From: Quercus robur
Taxonomy: Eukaryota; Streptophyta; Magnoliopsida; Fagales; Fagaceae
Assembly (NCBI RefSeq): GCF_932294415.1
Contig: NC_065543.1
Coordinates: 46,587,777-46,651,776, forward strand
Length of the DNA stretch: 64,000 nt
Direction: 5' to 3'
Positions 46,979 to 58,500 of the stretch are shown one piece after another. Under the pieces are notes generated by a model. It did no database searches and was not told where the DNA came from. It was given only the letters and a program-made list of their open reading frames with translations. The translations under genes and the position numbers were made by a program. Numbering within the stretch: position 1 is the first letter of the stretch; each line of letters starts with the position of its first letter.

Positions 46979-48363
46979 ATGGATGTGGCACATTGCTATC
47001 TAGATGGCAATGCTGATGCTGTGGAGTTTTGTCCGCACGATTCTTACCAACATGTTCTGGCAGCTTCAACGTACACGTTACAAGAGGGGGATTGTCCCAG
47101 TCGATCTGGGAGCATATCGCTGTTCAACGTCGATGCTAACATGGGTCGCTTTGATTTGTTTCATCGCGTGGACACAGTGGGCATATTTGATATAAAGTGG
47201 AGTCCAGTTGGGGGTAGTAATGTGGGTTCTTTGCTTGCTCAAGCGGATGCCGATGGTTTTCTGAGAACTTACAGTCTTGAGGATAGTTCAGATGGAGCAG
47301 AAGGTATGGTTTCTATTTCTGTAGCATATAAATAATTTAGCAGTCAGTTTGTTACTTTGTTTGTCAGAAAGTGTGGAGAAAAGGAGTACATAATTTTAAA
47401 GAAGTATGGAGAAAAGAGAAAGGAGAATGTTAAAAAATAGTAAATAAATGTGTAAAGATGTATTAGAATAGAAGCTATTAAGATTATCTCTTTCTTTTCG
47501 CTTGTACTTTCCAAGAACAAAGTGGAGGTTATTAAATGCTGTAGCTTTTGTTTCAACTGAAAATATTGTATTGGCAATGCTACAGCTTTTGGCTATTATA
47601 TCTGTTTCCGTTATATATGGTTTTGTTCTTAACTGCTGATGCAGGGAGTTTCTTGAAAGAGATAAATGGAGTAAAAATCAGTTCGTCCATGTGCCTTTGT
47701 CTTGACTGGAACCCCTCAGCCACATCAATCACAGTGGGTCTTTCTGATGGTTCTGTCTCAATTGTTTCTGTGTTGGGGTCACAAATTGAAATACAACAAC
47801 AATGGAAAGGGCATGATTTTGAGCTTTGGGCAACTTCTTTTGATATTCACCAACCCCAACTGGTATACAGTGGTTCGGATGACTGCAAATTCAGTTGTTG
47901 GGATCTACGAGATAGTCCTTCTAAGTTAGCATTTCAGAATATCAAGGCTCATAAGATGGGTGTTTGCTGCATAGTGAAGAGCCCTAATGATCCTAATACC
48001 GTACTTACTGGTTGTTATGACGAGCACTTGAGGGTATGGGATGTAAGATCAATCTCAAAACCTGTAAATGAAACTTCAATTTGTTTAGGGGGAGGTGTCT
48101 GGAGAATCAAGCCCCATCCTATTTTACCGGGTATTGTCTTGGCAGCTTGCATGCACAATGGGTTTGCAGTTGTTAAGATTGAAGGGGATAACACTGAAGT
48201 GATTGAAACATATAGTAAGCATGACTCACTTGCATATGGAGCAGATTGGCAGAAATGTGAATCAAACCAGGAAGGCAAAAATAAGAGTTCTGTGGTGGCT
48301 ACTTGCTCGTTTTATGATCGGCTTCTTCGAATATGGATGCCACAAAGTGATATCACATCATGA
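46979..48363 (+). CDS. DPH7: Diphthine methylesterase DPH7 (WD40 repeat protein)
   Basis: Exons are 46979-47303 and 47645-48363, joined by a GT-AG intron in phase 1, giving 347 aa. The start MDVAHCYLDGNADAVEFCP was chosen because homologues begin this way; an in-frame ATG at 46904 would add an unlikely leucine-rich leader across a probable acceptor. WD40 blades are visible: DIKWSPVGGS (about residues 70-80), CLDWNPSATSITVGLSDGS, YSGSDDCKFSCWDLR, LTGCYDEHLRVWDVR and a last blade ATCSFYDRLLRIW, which is typical of DPH7/WDR85. The enzyme acts in the cytosol in diphthamide synthesis on eEF2: it removes the methyl group from methylated diphthine so that DPH6 can add the final amide. The length is close to that of other DPH7 proteins. 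It is likely a constitutive housekeeping gene. No frameshift or missing blade is seen. Confidence 0.92.
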
Positions 48364-49452
48364 TTTAGTGCATCTACAGGCATCTCTCTAATTGCAGTCA
48401 GAAGGATCCAAGTTCGATGTTTTCACCCTTGAGAAATCTTTTTTGATACTTCATTAGGTATGTGTGAGCATGATACGTAACCTCTCTTCCTCCATGGTAA
48501 CATGATTCAAGAAGATTTTTGGGTTCCAGCTATGTTTATTTTATAAAGTATAACTTTTATCTATATAAGTCCTTTTACTCCCATCCCTATAAGAAAGGAT
48601 CCTTTTCAATTTTCTATTGGAGGACATAAGATCTACATTTGTTTTTTCCCCAACAATGGACCTTAAGGAGGGGAGAGAGAGAGAGATGGGACATAATTTT
48701 AATGAAGACATGAATTTTTTAATGTGTTCCTATTTGATAACTGAAATCCTTTATCACCTCTAAGGTTATTGTGAGTTGGCTTGCCCATTAATTTTGGTGA
48801 ACAAAGGGTGATCTTCAAAATGAATTCAAGAAAACTTATATCTCATCGCAGAGGGAGCTAGAAAAGAATGTAGACAAATGTGCTTAAATTTTCTACTTGC
48901 AGTTGTGTCTACTTGGTGTTAGGGAACACACATATGCTATCAGCTCAGGAAAATGTATGCCAATGTGCTTAGGGAACACACGCATGCCTCTCCCTCCAAA
49001 ACCCCACACATAAAACCAAAGGTCATTTACTGCCTGGTCTTGGCCCTTGTGTGGCCTTTGCCTCACATGGCCTAGGAAGCGTCAGATTCTGACCCAGTTG
49101 GTCTTAGGTTTGACCTTAGCTTGAGCCTAGTGGAACCTCTTAAATAGGTTGTTCGTAGCTTACTTGTAAAATGGGTATCTTCTGACATGAAACTGAGGTC
49201 ATTAAGAACTCAAACCTGCTGAATATTCAATGAGCTTGTGGACCATCTTTCAGTCTGCTTGCTCAAGTCTGGCAATTTATAGTTTTATACTGAGCTTCAG
49301 ACCCAATTAAAAAGAAAAAGAAAAAGAAAAGATCTTTGGTTTTGTTCAAACCAATGAGCAATGCTTTACAATCTTTTCCACAACGGTTGACGTGGCAATG
49401 TGTGATTGCAGCAATCACCTTTTCACAATGACACACCTTATATTAAAACCAC
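48364..49452. other. DPH7 3' region and intergenic stretch
   Basis: The first few hundred bases should be the DPH7 3' untranslated region. The phrase ttagggaacacac occurs twice (about 48919 and 48969). Nothing else is recognised. Confidence 0.55.
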
Positions 49453-49455
49453 TTA

Positions 49456-49823
49456 GAGCATTCGCATTGTGGAGTCATGAATTTTGCTTCCACAAATTTC
49501 TATAAAAATTCATAAAAAATTACTTTATCTATCTTACTATTCATTTTACAAAACAAACATTCAATATAAACAATAAATAAGATAATATATTTACTACAAT
49601 AAAATAATATATTCACTATAAAGTAGTGTGAGTACAAGAATAAAATAATATATTTAATATAAAACAGTGTAAACACACAATTTAATAATACTTCTTTTGG
49701 CTGTGCACTAGATATGTGGAGCCAAATTATTTGGCTTTGACTCCACCAATGTAGTTATAAATTTGTATTTGGTGGTGCTAAAAATAGCAATATAGTTTTT
49801 TAGCACTACCTGTACTAATGCAC
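49456..49823. mobile_element. MITE (368 bp), PIF/Harbinger-like
   Basis: The left end gagcattcgcattg pairs with the right end (reverse complement gtgcattagtacag). Both are flanked by tta (49453-49455, 49824-49826), the 3-bp target duplication of PIF/Harbinger elements. Inside, ggagccaaattatttggct forms a small palindrome. No coding. Confidence 0.65.
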
Positions 49824-50890
49824 TTACACAGGCCACCTTAACAATTGTGGATTTTTTTTTTTTATACTATATACTTATTTATACATACATATATTTTTTT
49901 AATATCATACCTACACTGCCCAAACAATTCCGACTCGATAGTGTTATTCTGCAATTACTGAGGCTAGCTTACTACATTTGTTGTAAGTTTGTAATTGTTA
50001 TTAGTACGCTTTATGCTTTTATATTCTGTCTTGTCTTCTTGTCTATGGGTTCTTTTATTCGTTTAACTGTTTCTAGAAAGTAAATTGTGACAAATGTAAG
50101 AGTGTGAGTGGGCAGGGAAAGGATAGTGTATTTGAGGTTGAGCTTCAAAGACCCTTTTATCTTACAAGTTACAACTACAACCGCATTTGTCACCATATGA
50201 AGGAGATAGATCTTCATTTTCAATCGTTTTCTGTCTATGCACTTTTTTCCTGCTTATGTGGGGGCCTCAATTGCTAGAGACACTAGCACTGTCTATGTTC
50301 TTTTGAATTCTTTCTGGCTTTACATTTACTATTGAAATTGATGGTCCCCCAATTTGTACCCAGCACATCATTCATTGTTGGCGGGATGCAATATAATTTA
50401 CATAGGAAAGAAGAATGGGAACGAATTTGCTGAATCAGTTTCTTATCTTTTGGAACCAAAACAACGGAATAATCAGAATTAACTAGTTATTTTGTTCTCA
50501 ATTTTTTTTGTTGAGATTGGAAAGGACATTGTTTTACTCTCTTTACATTGAATGAGACGATGCCTCGTGTTTCTAAGTACAATGCCTTGTGTTTCTAAGT
50601 ACTAGAGCATCCTTATAGGCCAACTCCTAGATGAGAAAGTCTTCCGATAGCTCTCTTAAGATTTTCGAAGTATAATGAGCTCGAGACGCCTAACTATATA
50701 TTTGGAACGAAGTGAGATCTTTAATTCGATTATTGTACTAATTTATATTTATATATATCTAAAAGCTGAAGTATAGTATTTATTGTTGCTATGTTCCAGT
50801 TGAGCCACATTAGCGTCTATGTCATTATTATTATTTTTTTCCAATTTTCCTATAATTGTTTTAAGCATTTATTTTTTTTAATATTTACAC

Positions 50891-50980
50891 TTCTCCAACA
50901 TTTCTCCCTTTCTTACCTTTTTATATCCCCACTACTTCTCCAACATTTCTCCCTCCCTTACCTTTTCATCTCCCCACTAC
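50891..50980. repeat. Tandem duplication, 45 bp x2
   Basis: ttctccaacatttctccct starts at 50891 and 50936. A diverged third copy (ctttctccctcccttacc) lies near 51570. Confidence 0.8.
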
Positions 50981-53609
50981 TCTCTATATTAATATCATTC
51001 TTCCTCTTTCCCTTCATCTTCCTCTATTTTTGTCTCTTCTTATCCATACCCTTTTACTATAAATTTGTCACTATCTCTTCCATTCTATGTACAGTTGTCC
51101 CTCATAATAAAAATGTTGTTCCTCTCTCTCTCTCTCTCAAATTTTTGGTGGATTTTTATTTTTATTTTTCTTGCATCTCTACTTTAGATTAATAATTTTT
51201 TATGTTCTTTAAAACTCTACTTTGGGTTAATGCAATTTAGTTTTGTTTTTTAAATTGTTGTTGTTGTTGTTGTTTTTTTTTTTTTTTTTTTTTTTGATTG
51301 TTAAGTATTATCCTATTGTGTTATAAAGAATTAAATATAGCATATAAAAATATAATATTATTCTATCATATAACATGATTTGGATAATTTAGTATTTATT
51401 CTATTACATAGCATATTTTTTAGAGTGCTAAATTTAGATGTTAAGCTATGAAACTTGACTAATTTTTGTTTATTTTATAATCCTTTGTGGTGGATAAAGT
51501 ACTAGAAGTACTCTATAATGCCATTTATTTAGAGAAAGACTTAAAAGTTAGAAAAATTTTAGAGGGTGGGGAATCCTTTCTCCCTCCCTTACCTTTTCAT
51601 ATCCCCACGACCCTCTACATTAATATTATTCTTCATCTTTATTTTTTTATCTCCTCACCACCATCTTTCCCTTAATAATCGGATGAGTGTCAAATTTTAG
51701 CTTTTACAATATTATTTTAATTATTATTATTACTTTAAAACAATGCATATATAGAAATTTTTGCTAATAATTGTTTATTTGATAGTAATATGTTTTGAGT
51801 GGATGAAATTACAATTTTTGCAAAGAAAATAATCTTAATAGATTATCCACAACAAATTGCTTTCCTAATTGGTCCAAATAATCATAGTTAAGTTCATTAA
51901 TTTTTTTAGTTATGTTTTTTATTGTTTTGGATTGTAGGCAGGAAAAAATAAGGTTTGAGAAAATTTATTTAAAACAAAAAAAATAATTTTCAAATTTTAT
52001 ATTCTTTTTAATGATTTATAAAAATGTTATAAATAACTTTTATTAAAAAATGAATATTTTCGTTAACTTGCCTTTTGAATTTCTAAGAAAGATTGTATTG
52101 TTTTCATTTTGGTACAAAAAAAATTTATATTTATGATTTATGATTGTTCCTTTATTACATTTATGATTGTTCCTATAATAAATAAAAATATAATTACAAA
52201 ATACATTACTCTTTATTAAATTAGTTTAAATTGTTAAAAAAGTTTTTTTAATAAAACCGCCATAAAAATAATTATCACGTCCAACGTGTGGGTTCGCGGC
52301 TGGTTACAATATAAAAGATTAGCATCTATTTCATCAGAGAAAATTGCTTGCAAAAGTGAATTACTTTTTAAAATAAAATGTTACGAGAATAAAAAATATC
52401 ATACAGAATTAGTCCACTTGCCAAAATTTCAAACACAATTAACAAATTAACCATGTCCACAAATTAGAGACTGAAGATATGGCTAATGATCAATAATCAA
52501 TGGTTAGGGAAACACATTTTAATGTGTGGACAAGGAAGGATACCTTTTCTGAGGGCAACATTTTTTATTAGCTGGACAACCGGAATCATTGGATCGAATC
52601 TACAAACACAAACCTCTAAACAATTGAAAAAACATTTACAGAACATATATGAAGGGAAAACATGTTTCTACTGTCATTGGAAGCTGTCCATGCACGTGGA
52701 ACTGTTTCTTTACCAATGAGATTATAGGTCGGTTAATCGGTGAGGGTCCAAACTTGGGACTTTATTATTAATTTTCTGGGCCAGAAAGTGCAAAATAAAG
52801 AAAACAAAAACAAAAACAAAGAAGTTTCATATATGCTCTTTATGTTATAACTTTCACAATTCTTACTCAATGGTCTCATTTAATTCGTTTAACTAGAGAA
52901 TGATATGATGCTAAAAGCACAAGGGTGGAAGAAGTAATGGAACTGTGGACCATTAACTTGTCCTTGTCTTCATAATTCTTTGCATTAAAAACAGAATGGA
53001 AGATGCCAAAATTTTCTTTTACTCCCAAGTACCAGTAATCTAATGCAGTTATCACAAACCCATCACACATTAAAACATTCTGAGTGCTTTTAAATATTTA
53101 ACACAAGCAATATAAAATTATTACTTTTTCCTGGGGCTCAGTAAATTTGCAGTCTTGCCCACCATTTAACAGGCCAAATTCTGTGGAAATTATATAAACT
53201 TGATCAAATTTTACAATCCCAAGAAATGTAATTGAACCAAGTGATTTGTTTTATATTTTAGTTTTATTTTTAAACATGCTATGCGAGTTAATCCACTAAA
53301 TGACATAAAGGTTGGTTTTAAACTGTGTTGGTGGGAATATTAATTAAGCTTGATGCTGCTTTGAGCCCCCTCTAGTAATTGTTTACAGCCAAAAAAAAAA
53401 AACCAGTAATGCTTCTTTCCTGTCTTTACATGTCTGTCTTAATTTTATAGTACTAAACAAATTCTTGTCCTTGGTTTCTCTCTCTCACTCACTGTTTTTT
53501 TAGCTTGAGTCTCTCTCTCACTCACTCACTGGGCATTCTCATCATTACTCTCAAATACTATAAATGCTAAATTTTTACATCAAAAGATCAAAAAGTATAC
53601 TCCATCAAA

Positions 53610-53725
53610 ACTCTTAAATCCTATTCATATTGCAATCTAGCTACAGTGGGCTCTTAAATCCTATTAATATTGCAATCTAGCTACAGTGGGCTGCTAGAGA
53701 TAGCAACCCACTGTAGCAAGATTGT
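53610..53725. repeat. 41-bp direct duplication plus ctacagtggg hairpin
   Basis: ctcttaaatcctatt..caatctagctacagtggg occurs twice in tandem (about 53610 and 53651). It is followed by cccactgtagcaagattg, the reverse complement of its end, so a strong hairpin can form. Confidence 0.75.
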
Positions 53726-53892
53726 AAAAAAAAAAATTATTTGTTTAATAAAGGGAGAGACAGGAGAGAAAGAGAGATAGGAAAAATAAAAAATGAATAA
53801 AAAATAATAAAGAAAGAATATTTAGATGGAGTGTTAAAAAAATAGAAGTTTTCATAGAAGGGATATTGTAAAATGATCTGTTATATATTATA

Positions 53893-55175
53893 GGCAGAAA
53901 GCAAATTTTAGTCCCTACATTTTTAGGTTATTTTCATTTTAGTCCTTACATTTTATTTTTACCGCTTTTAGTCCCTATCCTAAAAAAACTTTCTCGTTTT
54001 GGTCCCTATCGTTATATCAGAAACAGAAAAAACTGACGTGGCAAATGACAGAAATAAATAATACTAAATTAATGTCCACGTGTCTTAAATTAATAATAAA
54101 AAATATTTTTTGGCATTAAAAAAATGTCCTATCAGCATCTAAATTAAAAAAAATTAATTTATTAATTTTAACTAAATAAAAAAAATTAAAAACAGAATTA
54201 AAAACTAAAAATCATATGAATTGAGATCTAATTGTATCTTGAAAAAAAGAAGAACAAGAACACAAACCCAGAATTATTATTATTATTATTTTATTTTTTT
54301 AAAAAAACTTCTCCATCTGATCACCTCCTCTTTCTCTACAAACCTTTTCCTCCATCTTCGCAACAACGTCGTCCTAGTTCCTCACAAACCCGTATTCGTA
54401 ACAGTCGTTGTCATCGTAGACCGTCTTTGCCTTCGAAATAGCGTCGAGTATTTCCTGCAACGCCACAATCCGACGGCTCACCTTCCTCCTCGCCTCCCTC
54501 ACCGTCGGATTAACTCCAGGCACTGAGTCTAGCTTCAGTAGCAAACCCATCAGTGCCTCGTTCATCCTCAGCTTCTCCCGCTTGTTGTTGGGGATTGCGT
54601 CCATCGTTTCCTGCCGTTGGATTAAGCGTTGGAGGTGATCGGCTTCGAAGCTGACGGCTGAGATCTTTTTGTACAGGGTGCGGATCGCGTGGGCCCAATA
54701 TGCGGACTGGATCTTAGTGGCGGAGTTGGATTGGGATCGTAATTGGGCTGTTTTGGGAGAGAATTGGATTGTAAATCAAAGATTTACTATTTTTTTTTTA
54801 ATAATTTCTAGTTCTGTGTCTTTGTTGTTCTTGTTCAAGACACACTTAGATCTCAATTCATATAATTTTTAATTTTTAATTCTGCTTTTAATTTTTTTAT
54901 TTAGTTAAAATTAATAAATTAACTTTTTTAATTTAGATGTTGATGTAATATTTTTTAATGCTAAAAAATATTTTTTACTATTAATTTAGGCCACATGGAT
55001 ATTAATTTAGTATTATTTATTTATGTTGTTTGCTACGTTAGCTTTCTTCATATAATTTCATGTAACGACAATGATCAAAATGAGAAACGTTTTTCAAGAT
55101 AAGGACTAAAAACAATAAAAATAAAATATAAGAACCAAAATAATAATAGCTAGGAATTAAAATATACTTTCCACC
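53893..55175. mobile_element. Pack-MULE-like element (1283 bp) with captured BAG gene fragment
   Basis: Long terminal inverted repeats of about 340 bp: the left arm begins ggcagaaagcaaattttagt, and the right arm read inward begins ggtggaaagtatattttaat. The flanks are tatattata (53884-53892) and tgtattata (55176-55184), a 9-bp duplication with one difference, as expected for Mutator-like elements. Both arms contain paired agtcccta/aggactaa words. The centre (about 54250-54830) is far less AT-rich and carries an antisense piece of a BAG-domain gene. No MURA transposase is present. Confidence 0.85.
54374..54780 (-). pseudogene. BAG-domain co-chaperone gene fragment (BAG5-like, IQ plus BAG)
   Basis: An open minus-strand frame runs from an in-frame stop near 54780 to a stop at 54374, about 130 codons. 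It contains an IQ-like start ATKIQSAYWAHAIRTLYKK, then a BAG domain with KLRMNEALMGLLLKLDSV and REARRKVSRRIVALQEILDA. This order (IQ then BAG) is that of plant BAG5-type regulators, which bind Hsp70 and calmodulin. The normal N-terminus and start codon are missing: the first ATG (54604) lies inside the BAG region. The arginine-glycine pair expected in the IQ motif is replaced (YWAHA). The fragment sits between MULE-type terminal repeats and is best read as a captured piece, not a working gene. Whether it is transcribed cannot be told from sequence. Confidence 0.85.
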
Positions 55176-55184
55176 TGTATTATA

Positions 55185-55511
55185 AAATTAGTTTTTAGAA
55201 TGGTTGATGGGAATGATCTTACACTGAAAGCTTTTAACTTGCACTGTTGGTCTCACGTTCACTATCCTTAACTGAACCTTCATCGACCACTAAACAGTCC
55301 AAACCAATCTTCTTAAGTCACTCTCGTACTCGTGCTATTCACTCTATAATCTCTGTTCTCTTCCACTAATCTCATTTTCAACACTGTTTCCATACAATGT
55401 CCTTCTCTCACTGTTCAAAGCTGCTTTCACAAACCCCAAAAATGTGCTTCTTTTGGTTATAAATTTTTGGCATTTACATGCATCATACTTTCAATTGGGG
55501 TTTACTCTGAA
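55185..55511. promoter_or_regulatory. Upstream region and 5' leader of the membrane-protein gene
   Basis: About 330 bp separate the Pack-MULE-like element from the ATG at 55512. The sequence is rich in ctctc/cactc words, as in plant leaders (ctctgttctcttccactaat near 55350). No TATA position can be fixed. The MULE lies within what is probably the promoter. Confidence 0.45.
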
Positions 55512-58500
55512 ATGGGCTTGCTCAAGCTTCCATTGTTGGTTTTACTTTGTTGGGTGTTCTCTCTTTTGAGTTTGATAGCACTCTGTGATGACTCAGAGCT
55601 CACCGTGAAGTTCTTGAAGGCTCCCCATACATTCTCTCATCTCAGCTCAGCCACATTCGTCTTTGAAGTTCTTGAGGGTGGGAATGGCGCTTGCACCAAT
55701 TGTAATATCACTTGCAAGGTTCGTTAAGCTCTAGTAATACTTTGTTTTACTTAGCTTTTGTTTTGGGTGCTCTGCTCTGCTCTCTCTCTCTCTCTCTCTC
55801 TCGTTTATAAGTTTCATGATTCTTAATTTAACTGGAGGTGGTTTATTTCAGAGAGTAATTAGCACGTCTTTCCACTCTGTAAGGATGTAATGAGCTTGAA
55901 TTTTCTTTTAGAGTTTAGGCTAATCAAGAAAACTATTTCGAATTCAGTTTATTCATATATATTTTTTGTAATTTTCTATAGGTGATATGGTTATTATAAT
56001 GAACAGTTACATGTCATATACTTGCTATTTGGTCATATTCTTCCTGCTGCCAAGCTAAATGAATAGGATTGTTTTTGCTTTGTGTGTGTGTGTGTGTTTT
56101 GCTTCCCAACTCAATGGTAAGTGGGAAGTGAAGAAGCTGCATAATGGTTTGATTTGTTGGGATAACTTTGGATTTTCTCTTGATGTCTATTTGGCTTGTT
56201 CTACAAAATAAAAGGTTAATAAACTTCTTGGTGCAGCTGGATGATGGCTTTGCTTCGGACTGTGAAGGCAGGATGGTTTTGTATGCAGGCTTGCCGGATG
56301 GAAATCATACATTTGAGGTTTGCACCAACGGGTCTGGAGGAGTTGGCTGTGCTAACTATAACTGGACTGTTGGTTAAGAACCTTCCTTTTATCCTTTTTT
56401 TATTTTTTATTATATTTTCTTCAATTACCACTCAACTTAAAATAAGACCTTGCTTGAAAGTCCTCGACAGTTATGTCTATGAGGAAATGTTTTGCCTCCC
56501 TATGTACCGACTAATTGAATGTGACAAAATCGATTCCCATGAGCTTATATTGTATTTTTTTGGTACCCAATTTATAATTTATACATTTTTCTGAAACTGG
56601 CTCTACAGAACCCATCTACTCAATTTTTCAATTTTATATGAAATGCATAACTTTTTCCTTACTATTCTTATTTTTAAAGACTTAAACAGACCCTGTTTAC
56701 ACTGAAGGTTAGTTTGACACTTCATCAAGCCTGCTGAAACTAACCGAGTCTATGATGTTAACATTGCAGATTAGATTTTCTGGCAATCATGCTGACTTAT
56801 ATCTTTCCTGTACATTTAGCTGATTCATATTATACCTTAATTTTGCAGATACAGTCCCGCCTACAGCATATATCACAGCCTCAACACCTTTCACAAATGC
56901 TCTAAATGTTTCTATAAATATATCTTTCAGTGAACCCTGTACTGGTGGAGGAGGTTTTGTATGTTCATCTGTGAATGCCTGCAACGTGAGTAGGTGGCTA
57001 ACAAACATATGAAAAGGCCTCTAAATTGATTTTATGTTCTCTCTTTGGTTCTTGCATTATTATAGTGTTTCAGCATTGCGGTTTTTGGTTGACTTGTTCT
57101 CAACCTTTCTATTAATGAAGTATGGTTTAGTTGATTAGAGAAAGATAAAATGGAGTTCCCTCTAGTGTAATGGAGTCCCCTCTAGTGTAATGAGTCCACA
57201 CAGCACAAGCAATAATGGTGGATTATATCCCTTGCCAAGGATTTGTTATCAGATCTTTTCCATAGCACAAGCAATAATGGTGGATTATATCCCTTGCCAA
57301 GGATTTATTATCAGATCTTTTCCATAAGGATATTTTATAATAACATTGCTTGAAATGTGTTGTGCACACTTATCAATACATGATATAATCTTCTTTATCT
57401 TGTATATTTTTGAATCACTGTAAAATGTCTTGAAATTCCTCTCATGGAACTGTCCACCTTGTTAATTGAGTAGATGCATAAAAATTGAGTTCCATAATCT
57501 AGGTTCTTTTACAAGTAATTTTGTCTAGACTGAATCATAAACCAAATTCTAACATGTTCATCATTTGTGGAAAACTCTTTATAGCTTTTGGTCTATGGTG
57601 CCGGCCAAGTTATACCATCCTCACTCAACATTCTACAGCCAAACCTCCAATATTCCATCCTTGTGGGTTTATCATCTGCTTCTCATTATGGGCGAGCAAT
57701 TTTGGTAATGGATAAGAATTTTTGTACTGACAGTGCTGGGAACAAATTTACAAGAAATGCGAATTCTACTTTCTTTGTGCATTTTGGTGAGTCTAGTTTC
57801 TATTTCCATAGGATCAATAGACTATATGTGTCATTATTTTCAAGAAGTTATAAGTGATATGTCCTTTCATTGCTATTCTTGTTTTTATCTAATTGATGCC
57901 TTGCGCTTTACTTACTGGAAATTTGTATCATATTAAAATGAATAATCTAGACCATTGATACAACTTAGTTTACCTAATTTAATTGTTGTTGTCAACATGT
58001 TCTTTACCTGCTGTTTTCATTAATTCCACAGATAGACGAAGTGTGTTTGTCAACTTGAGGATTCATGTTCCTGAAAGGCTACTTCAACTTAATGGTGAAA
58101 CTAGACTGGTGCAAGCAACTAATAACTACAATAAACTAAAGGTGTATTTGTACTTTTCAGAGCCTGTTCTCAACTCATCTGCAGAAATTCTAAATTCTCT
58201 CCAAATGAGTCAGGGCAGACTTCTTCCTGTCAGTGGAAATGATCTTGGGAATCGCAGATTTGGCTTTATGGTCAGATGATTCTCACAATCTTTTTTTGTT
58301 ATTTTTTCATCCATGAGACTAGAAGTTGGTTCATAAGTTAGGAGCCTGTTTAGTTGTCCTACAAATTTGGAATGGCTCATTTCTATTTTGTATAATATGT
58401 AATGCACAACTTCATCTTGAATGGGGACACTTAGAAACATTGGAGCCATTGATTGAAATGGGCAAGTTAATCATTTTTAAAAATTAGTAAAATGCCCTAA

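Larger units (their letters stand above)
49827..53892. other. Intergenic stretch
   Basis: No gene recognised. Contains a 22-bp tandem duplication (about 50560-50603), a 45-bp tandem duplication (50891-50980), (TC)n at 51122-51138, a T run at 51271-51294 and a 41-bp duplication with a hairpin (about 53610-53725). Confidence 0.6.

Noticed and set aside
54221-54526. Plus-strand ORFs across the BAG fragment
   Set aside because: They are antisense shadows of the BAG-coding frame, starting in an A-rich stretch of the MULE arm.
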